NCBI GenBank assembly: GCA_002480015.1
Contig: DLQD01000104.1
Location: forward strand, 3,053 to 10,667
Source of the DNA: Opitutia bacterium UBA7441
GTDB taxonomy: Bacteria > Verrucomicrobiota > Verrucomicrobiia > Opitutales > Coraliomargaritaceae
Direction of reading: 5' to 3'
DNA length: 7,615 nucleotides
The position numbers were made by a program, and so were the translations under genes. Numbering within the stretch: the stretch's first letter is position 1; each line of letters starts with the position of its first letter. The notes beneath the pieces were generated by a model that was given only the letters and a program-made list of their open reading frames with translations, had not been told where the DNA came from and searched no databases. Below, piece by piece: positions 1 to 4,787 of this stretch.

Positions 1-140
1 TGCTGCTCGTCAAACCAAGCGCGGAGTTCGCTGTCGGTTGCGAGCAGGGCAAAAGCATCAGCCAGGGCGGGGTCTTGGCGGTCGTTCTCTTGTTCTGGGC
101 GGCAGAGTTCGAGGAGTTGTTTGGCTTCTTCGCGTTGCAT
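1..140 (-). CDS. Probable anti-sigma factor, N-terminal fragment (runs off left edge)
   Basis: An ATG at 140-138 opens a frame with no stop to the window edge, giving 46 codons beginning MQREEAKQLLELCRPEQEND. The fragment is soluble, acidic and helical-looking, with an 'LELCRP' segment, then 'DPALADAFALLATDSELRAWFDEQ'-type residues (18-46). Short cytoplasmic N-terminal regions of this kind are, as I recall, common in verrucomicrobial proteins encoded just after ECF sigma genes, where a cytoplasmic anti-sigma part precedes a membrane helix. The gene starts 22 bases after the stop of the sigma gene on the same strand, and a GAGG lies 11 bases before the ATG, which supports this start and co-transcription. 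By inference it would bind and hold the sigma factor inactive at the membrane. No transmembrane segment or zinc motif falls inside the visible part, so the anti-sigma call depends mainly on position. Confidence 0.6.
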   Translation of the reverse strand, partial: MQREEAKQLLELCRPEQENDRQDPALADAFALLATDSELRAWFDEQ

Positions 141-162
141 AGTGGCAGGTTCCTCGGTAGTT

Positions 163-675
163 TTAGGCGGTTTCGGATTCCTTGCGTTTAAATATGTCGC
201 GAAGCTGGGCCTTACCTCGAGAGAGGCGTGACATGATAGTGCCGATGGGCACGTCAAGTGTTTCAGCGATCTCTTTATAGGAGAGGTCTTTCATATAAAA
301 AAGAGCGAGTGGCTGGCGGTAGACCTTGTCGACCTCGGCGAGGGCTTCGAGCGCGAGATTGGCGTCCAAATGGCGGCGGATATGGGGCTCGACCGTGCCG
401 CCCGCCGCTTCGAGCATGTCCGGCTCATAATGATCCATCCGGTTGTCCTTGCGCCGGCGCCGGAGAAACTCACGGTAGAGTGTGGTAAAGAGCCAGGATT
501 TGACCTTGGATTTGTCGCGCACGCTTCCCCCTTTTTTCGCATAGATGAAAAAAGTCTGCTGGGTTAAGTCGCCCGCCTCATGCTCGTTTTTGGCCAAGCT
601 GTAGCCGAAACGGTAGAGCGGTTGGTAATAGGCACTCACGATGTCTTCGAAGTTCAAATTGTCTGAGTCATTCAT
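163..675 (-). CDS. ECF-type RNA polymerase sigma-70 factor
   Basis: The protein has 170 residues and the two-domain plan of extracytoplasmic-function sigma factors. Region 2 covers about residues 9-75, with the 'DLTQQTF' core segment at 36-42 and a 'KSWLFTTLYREF' segment at 59-70 followed by a basic run of arginines. A linker (76-103) leads to region 4 at about 104-160, whose helix-turn-helix is 'LSYKEIAETLDVPIGTIMSR' (131-150). It should bind core RNA polymerase and recognise a dedicated promoter set; the regulon cannot be read from here. I chose the ATG at 675-673 because region 2 begins a few residues later. The open frame extends to a GTG at 795, but those 40 extra residues look unlike any sigma domain and probably are untranslated leader or promoter. 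No Shine-Dalgarno is clear before the ATG. The next gene, 22 bases on, is a probable anti-sigma factor, so the pair likely forms a regulatory unit. Confidence 0.9.
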   Translation of the reverse strand: MNDSDNLNFEDIVSAYYQPLYRFGYSLAKNEHEAGDLTQQTFFIYAKKGGSVRDKSKVKSWLFTTLYREFLRRRRKDNRMDHYEPDMLEAAGGTVEPHIRRHLDANLALEALAEVDKVYRQPLALFYMKDLSYKEIAETLDVPIGTIMSRLSRGKAQLRDIFKRKESETA

Positions 676-819
676 GTGAGTGGAGGCAGCGATGTTTATT
701 CCCGAGTGAAAATTAAAATGCGTGTGCTCTGCAATCCGTAGTGGGCTTGCACCGGCAAGGTCGAGCAGGATCGAGTCGTTCGACGTTGTTAGCACGACAT
801 CGCGACAAGTGGTTGTTTT

Positions 820-1908
820 TCACAAAATAAGCATGGCATCGCCATAGCTGTAAAAGCGATACTGATGATCAATGGCCTCAGCGTACAGTTCCTTTAGCCA
901 ATCAATGCCCGCTTCGGAGCCGGGGGTCAGGAATGCGGAGACGAGGCAGAGCAAAGTCGATTTGGGCAGGTGAAAATTGGTGATCATCGCATCGACGGCG
1001 GCGAATTCGGCCGGAGGGTAAATGTAAATGTCGGCCTCGGCTTGGACCGAACCGGAAGGCCTTAGGCAGATTTCAGCGTTTTGCCGGACACGCCGCATGG
1101 CATCTTCGATCGAGCGCACAGAGGTAGTGCCGACGGCGATGCGTGCGCCCGCGTCGGGGTTTTGTAACTCGGCAAAGGCGGATGCGGGGATCTCGTACCA
1201 CTCGCGGTGGATGTTGTGGTCTTTGATATTCTCGACCTGGATCGGATGAAAGGTGCCGATGCCGACTTGGAGAGTGAGGTCATGGAAGCGGGCTCCGGCC
1301 CCTTCAAGCTCTGCGATGAGTTCAGGCGTGAAATGGAGGCCGGCGGTAGGGGCGGCTACTGCGATGCGCTGATCGTAGTCGGCATAGACGGTTTGGTAGC
1401 GCTCGTTGTCCTGACTGCGGCGGGGATCCTGGGCCGTCCGTTCGATGTAGGGGGGTAGAGGAAGGATGCCGAGGCGCTCGGAAAGGTCGGTTATCGATTC
1501 GTCGCGTTCGGGTTGAAAGCGGACGCGGTAGTTGCCATTATTGCCCATTTCGAGGACTTCGGCTTGGTAGTCTCCCGGCAGCCCAAAGCTGCCGGCGCTG
1601 AAGGTTTTTTTGCCCGGCTTGAGTAGGCACCACCAGGTTTGGGCGTCTTCGGCGGGTTGTAGCAGAAGGCACTCGACCTTGCCGCCGGTGGGACGTTGAC
1701 CGAAGATGCGCGCCTTGAGCACTGCGGCGTTGTTGCGAAAAAAGCGAGGCTTGGCGGGCAGATACTGCCCGATCTGCGAAAAATATGCGTGGGTCACTTC
1801 GCGCGTGGCCCGGTTGACCACCATTAGGCGGGAGGCGTCGCGCACCGCGGCGGGCTCTTGGGCGATGAGCTCGGCTGGGAGGTGGTAGTCGAAGAGGGAA
1901 ATATTCAT
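820..1908 (-). CDS. queA: S-adenosylmethionine:tRNA ribosyltransferase-isomerase QueA
   Basis: QueA transfers and isomerises the ribosyl part of S-adenosylmethionine onto 7-aminomethyl-7-deazaguanine at the wobble position of tRNAs with GUN anticodons, making epoxyqueuosine, the step before queuosine. The 362-residue length is normal for the family (E. coli about 356). Family landmarks are visible in order: N-terminal 'FDYHLPAELIAQEP' (6-19), 'LPLPPYI' (149-155), 'AVAAPTAGLHF' (183-193), 'VGIGTF' (215-220), 'AVGTTSVRSIE' (258-268), 'TNFHLPKSTL' (310-319) and the terminal 'YRFYSYGDAML' (350-360). The start fits the usual N terminus; no Shine-Dalgarno is seen. The segment usually written N-[TD]-[RK]-V in this family reads 'RNNAAVLKAR' here (58-67), a difference that may be lineage-specific. 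The gene is divergent from prfB and lies upstream of the sigma gene on the same strand, 144 bases from its chosen start. No other queuosine gene is in view. Confidence 0.96.
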   Translation of the reverse strand: MNISLFDYHLPAELIAQEPAAVRDASRLMVVNRATREVTHAYFSQIGQYLPAKPRFFRNNAAVLKARIFGQRPTGGKVECLLLQPAEDAQTWWCLLKPGKKTFSAGSFGLPGDYQAEVLEMGNNGNYRVRFQPERDESITDLSERLGILPLPPYIERTAQDPRRSQDNERYQTVYADYDQRIAVAAPTAGLHFTPELIAELEGAGARFHDLTLQVGIGTFHPIQVENIKDHNIHREWYEIPASAFAELQNPDAGARIAVGTTSVRSIEDAMRRVRQNAEICLRPSGSVQAEADIYIYPPAEFAAVDAMITNFHLPKSTLLCLVSAFLTPGSEAGIDWLKELYAEAIDHQYRFYSYGDAMLIL

Positions 1909-2024
1909 GCTGTATGCCGTATTTTAGGCCGTTGATTGAGGCGTGCTGGCTACTTTTTCGAGAAGAGGCAGGAGGTAAACATTTTAATCTTTAATATTCG
2001 GCGGGCTTTGTTGCACTCAGGGCT
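1909..2024. promoter_or_regulatory. Divergent intergenic region between queA and prfB
   Basis: These 116 bases must carry the 5' ends of both queA (leftward) and prfB (rightward). On the plus strand an AT-rich patch includes TAATAT at 1992-1997, a possible -10 box for prfB, but no good -35 box lies 16-18 bases before it. On the minus strand TAAAAT (plus-strand ATTTTA, 1921-1926) could be a -10 box for queA, again without a convincing -35. A strong GGAGGT at 1971-1976 has no ATG, GTG or TTG at the right distance. The promoter role is inferred from position; the exact boxes are weak. Confidence 0.35.
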
Positions 2025-3186
2025 ATGAATCTGATGACACCTGAAGTTCGTTCGCAAATTGAAGAGATCACACGCCGCGCCGGCCATATCTGGAGGTATC
2101 TTTGACGGGGATACCAAGCAGGCACGCATCCAGGATCTGGAAGCGCAGATGTCAGAGGCGAGTTTCTGGGATGATCAGGCCGCCGCTCAGAAAGTGATCG
2201 CCGAGGTTAATCGGTTGAAGAACACGGTCAATCCGGCGCGTGCCTTCAATGCGGACATCGGAGATATGCAGGCTATGCTGGAACTGGTCGACGAAATGAA
2301 CGGCGACCCAGATGTGGAGAGCTACCAGCAGGAACTTATCGATACGCTCAAGCGTCTGCAGCCGAAGCTCGACCAACTGGAGTTAGCTTCCTTTCTTAGT
2401 GGGCCGCATGACGCCTGTAACGCGTTCTTGACTATCAATTCGGGAGCTGGGGGCACAGAGAGCTGCGACTGGGCAGACATGCTTCTGCGCATGTACAGTC
2501 GTTGGGCGGAGCATGCCGGTTTTAAAACGGAGGTACTCGATATTCAGCCGGGTGAAGAAGCCGGCATCAGCTCGGCCACCATACGCGTGGAGGGGCCCAA
2601 CGCTTTCGGCTACTGTAAGGCCGAGCGCGGCGTGCACCGCCTCGTTCGTATCAGTCCGTTTGACTCCAACGCCCGGCGGCATACGTCCTTTTCTTCAGTC
2701 GATGTAATTGCGGAAATTGACGAGGATATTGATATTGAGATCGATGAGGCCGATATCCGTACGGATGTGTATCGAGCCAGCGGTAAGGGTGGGCAACATG
2801 TCAACCGGACCGAGTCGGCCGTGCGCTTGACGCACATTCCGAGCGGTATCGTGGTGACTTGCCAAAACGAACGTTCGCAAATTAAGAACAAGGCCACCGC
2901 CATGAAAACGCTCAAGTCACGACTCTACGAAAAACTGGAGGACGAGAAGCGCAGCGAGATGGAGAAATTCTATGGGGAGAAGGGGGAGATTGCCTGGGGT
3001 AATCAAATCCGTTCCTATGTTTTCCAGCCTTACCAGATGGTCAAAGACCTCCGTACGGGAGTGGAAACGGGCAACGTGCAGGCCGTGATGGATGGAGCTC
3101 TTGACCCCTTTATCCACGCATGGCTCCGCGCTGGCGGCCCCACTTCCCGTAAAGCCGCCGCTGATCGTGAATTTGGCGATGAGTAA
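2025..3186 (+). CDS. prfB: Peptide chain release factor 2 (RF2), with programmed +1 frameshift
   Basis: RF2 recognises UGA and UAA in the ribosomal A site and triggers peptide release. The real product is joined from 2025-2102 and 2104-3186: 26 codons, a +1 shift at CTT TGA C that skips T2103, then 360 codons, 386 residues in all (E. coli 365). Visible parts are an N-terminal helical domain, the stop-reading tripeptide 'SPF' at 210-212 (typical of RF2; RF1 has PxT) and the catalytic 'GGQ' at 255-257 inside 'SGKGGQHVNRTES'. Both motifs sit five residues beyond their E. coli positions, consistent with a complete protein. The ATG at 2025 opens the zero frame; an ATG at 2034 is an alternative and is better spaced (11 bases) from the only purine-rich stretch, AGGG at 2019-2022. 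A start at 2059 in the downstream frame would avoid the shift but gives a non-homologous N terminus and is rejected. The next gene starts immediately after the TAA stop. Confidence 0.96.
2092..2106 (+). promoter_or_regulatory. Programmed +1 frameshift site of prfB
   Basis: The stretch reads GGAGG TAT CTT TGA C. GGAGG (2092-2096) is an internal Shine-Dalgarno-like sequence, TAT (2097-2099) gives the three-base spacing known from E. coli prfB, CTT (2100-2102) is the slip codon, TGA (2103-2105) is the in-frame stop and C2106 is the conserved weak-context base after it. Established model: when RF2 is scarce, termination at UGA is slow, peptidyl-tRNA(Leu) slips from CUU to UUU, and full-length RF2 is made, so RF2 controls its own level. 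Slippage joins '...HIWRYL' to 'DGDTKQAR...', which restores a family-like N terminus. Confidence 0.96.
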
Positions 3187-4620
3187 ATGCGTATGAATTC
3201 CTCAGGCTTAAGTTACCCGCAAGTGCTTGAAGCGTTTTCAGACCAGAGCTTGTTTGAGAATAAGACCTGGCGCTACTCGCCCGAGGCCTTTCCGCTGACG
3301 TCTGCGCAGGTTAAGCAGATCGAGCAGATCGGGCAGGCCTGCTATGAATTCTATAAGGCGCAGGAGACGCTCTACCTGCGCTCGGCAGAAGGAAAAAACC
3401 TTTTACGTAATCGCTCGCTGACAGCGCCATGGGTCGCGGCCTATCTGAACCGCGGCAAGCCCGAGGCACTCATCCGGCACGCACGCGCCCGAGCCTTACG
3501 CGGTGCGATGCCGATGGTCATTCGCCCCGACCTCTTAGTGACGGAAGATGGCTTCGCCATGACAGAGATCGACTCGGTGCCCGGGGGCATTGGGCTGACC
3601 GCTTTTTTGAACCAGCTCTACGCGCCAGTGCACGGTGAGGCCCTGATCGGGGCAGGTGAGCAGGACATGGTGGCGGCGTTTTACGATGTTTTATCCGGCC
3701 GGGTGCCCCATGTAACCGCACCCTATATCGCGATCCTCGTCAGCGACGAGGCGGCGACTTATCGGCCCGAGATGGAATGGCTCGCTTCGCAACTCCGCCA
3801 ACAGGGGCGTCGGGTTCACGTTTTTCATCCCGACGACGTCATGCCCTTGGGCGATGATATCTGCGTGGGCATTGATGGGGATCCACAAAAAGTCGATGTG
3901 ATCTACCGCTTTTGGGAGTTGTTTGATTTGGCCAACGTATCGATCGCTGAGTTTTTGCTCAAAGCCCGTGAAGCCGCCCACATCCGACTGACCCCGCCGA
4001 TGCGGCCTTTTCAGGAGGAGAAACTCAACCTGGCCCTCTTCCACCACCACATTTTAGAAGATTACTGGAAAGAGAATCTCTCCAGACAGTCCTACAAAAC
4101 CTTGGCCAAAGTTATTCCGCAGACTTGGGTCATGGATCCGGTTGAACTGCCGCCCAACGCTGTGCTCGATGCCCCCTTAGTCGGTGGGAAACCGATGACG
4201 GACTGGTCGCAATTGATCGAAGCGAGTCAGAAAGAGCGTAATTTGATTATTAAGATTAGCGGTTTCCACGAAAGCGCCTGGGGTGCCCGCAGCGTGACGC
4301 TGGGCAGTGATTCGTCGCGTGCCGAGTGGGAGAGTGCGATCCAGCAGGCCATCACAATGGCGGATACCTCACTCCACATTTTGCAGACCTATGAAAAACC
4401 CAAGCGCTTGCGTCATTCTGTCTATCAGGACGATGGTAGCCTGTATTCAATGGAGGGCCGTATGCGGCTATGCCCCTATTATTTCGTCAACGAGTCGGCC
4501 AAGGTCGCCAAGCTCCAGGGTGTTCTCGCCACGCTTTGTCCCGCTGATAAGAAGATTATCCACGGCATGAAGGATGCCGCCCTACTTCCCTGCTTCCTCA
4601 GTGAGCCCTCTTCGGGCTAA
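3187..4620 (+). CDS. ATP-grasp-like protein of unknown substrate
   Basis: The 477-residue soluble protein has no signal peptide or membrane helix. Several segments resemble circularly permuted ATP-grasp enzymes: 'IRPDLLVTEDGFAMTEIDS' with 'VPGGIGL' following (112-136), where acidic residues E127 and D129 could bind metal; 'EEKLNLALFHHHILEDYW' (277-294); 'KVIPQTWVMDP' (308-318); 'NLIIKISGFHESAWGARSV' (352-370), where K356 fits the nucleotide-contacting lysine before a small-residue loop; and 'LHILQTYEKPKRL' (396-408). Such folds join a carboxylate to an amine or thiol through an acyl phosphate, but no substrate can be read here. The frame starts directly after the prfB TAA, in the same frame as the post-shift part of prfB and without a Shine-Dalgarno, so it probably depends on translational coupling. 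ATG at 3193 is an alternative start. The coding call is firm because the frame is long and downstream of prfB on the same strand; the ATP-grasp assignment is from recalled motif likeness only. Confidence 0.85.
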   Translation: MRMNSSGLSYPQVLEAFSDQSLFENKTWRYSPEAFPLTSAQVKQIEQIGQACYEFYKAQETLYLRSAEGKNLLRNRSLTAPWVAAYLNRGKPEALIRHARARALRGAMPMVIRPDLLVTEDGFAMTEIDSVPGGIGLTAFLNQLYAPVHGEALIGAGEQDMVAAFYDVLSGRVPHVTAPYIAILVSDEAATYRPEMEWLASQLRQQGRRVHVFHPDDVMPLGDDICVGIDGDPQKVDVIYRFWELFDLANVSIAEFLLKAREAAHIRLTPPMRPFQEEKLNLALFHHHILEDYWKENLSRQSYKTLAKVIPQTWVMDPVELPPNAVLDAPLVGGKPMTDWSQLIEASQKERNLIIKISGFHESAWGARSVTLGSDSSRAEWESAIQQAITMADTSLHILQTYEKPKRLRHSVYQDDGSLYSMEGRMRLCPYYFVNESAKVAKLQGVLATLCPADKKIIHGMKDAALLPCFLSEPSSG

Positions 4621-4653
4621 ACGGTACAACCGCAGGCGGCTCTCATTTTTTTT
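4604..4653 (+). terminator. Possible transcription terminator after the prfB unit
   Basis: AGCCC (4604-4608) and GGGCT (4614-4618) form a small hairpin across the stop codon of the ATP-grasp-like gene. Further small stems follow: CGGT/ACCG (4622-4625 with 4629-4632), or CCG/CGG (4630-4632 with 4637-4639). GAGCC (4603-4607) can also pair with GGCTC (4638-4642) to enclose the region just before a run of eight T (4646-4653). The T run after paired GC segments fits an intrinsic terminator, but no single stem is long, so confidence is low. Confidence 0.35.
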
Positions 4654-4698
4654 AAGTGAAGCGCATATTTGGCTAGAAACGGCCTCTTTTCTGCTTTC

Positions 4699-4741
4699 TC
4701 GCTTCCATCCAGAAGCGAAAGAGTTTATTAAATTCTCTTTC
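4699..4741 (+). promoter_or_regulatory. Two competing hairpins upstream of the phosphorylase gene
   Basis: TCGCTTC (4699-4705) pairs perfectly with GAAGCGA (4712-4718) around a six-base loop. GAAAGAG (4717-4723) pairs perfectly with CTCTTTC (4735-4741) around an eleven-base AT-rich loop. The two stems share bases 4717-4718, so the full forms exclude each other or would have to stack with trimmed ends. This may be a leader structure if transcription begins upstream of 4699, or plain symmetric DNA if it begins later. The pairing is seen directly; a regulatory role is inference. Confidence 0.3.
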
Positions 4742-4746
4742 TGGGT

Positions 4747-4775
4747 GCGACTAACCTGAGATATTTTCCTACAAT
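4747..4775 (+). promoter_or_regulatory. Possible sigma-70 promoter for the phosphorylase gene
   Basis: TACAAT (4770-4775) matches five of six bases of the TATAAT -10 consensus. With a 17-base spacer, the -35 position reads GCGACT (4747-4752), which matches TTGACA only in GAC. Transcription would start near 4782, leaving only about six untranslated bases before the ATG at 4788, which would fit the absence of a Shine-Dalgarno there. The -35 box is poor, so this is tentative. Confidence 0.3.
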
Positions 4776-4787
4776 CAACCACGTCAC

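Noticed and set aside
746..759. CTTGC/GCAAG hairpin as terminator for queA
   Set aside because: The five-base stem is short, lies about 60 bases past the queA stop and has no T run directly after it on the minus strand.
676..795. 40-residue N-terminal extension of the sigma factor from a GTG at 795
   Set aside because: No similarity to sigma region 1 or any domain; region 2 starts a few residues after the ATG at 675, the normal layout for ECF factors.
2059..2106. prfB start at 2059 in the downstream frame
   Set aside because: The codons before the frameshift point in this frame (MKRSHAAPAISGGIF) do not look like RF2, while the zero frame from 2025 plus a +1 shift gives a normal N terminus and a perfect recoding site.
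2383..2915. Overlapping minus-strand frames opposite prfB (about 100 codons each)
   Set aside because: They lie opposite the conserved SPF and GGQ regions of RF2 and have no domain, start signal or context of their own.
3184..3189. Prpf-like recoding or sequencing error that would make prfB and the next gene one protein
   Set aside because: RF2 ends at a normal length and C terminus before the TAA, and the second protein is a separate large domain; two genes are the simpler reading.
4574..4759. 61-codon plus-strand frame across the end of the ATP-grasp-like gene and the intergenic region
   Set aside because: No ribosome site, no recognisable product, and it runs through the probable terminator T run; chance open frame.
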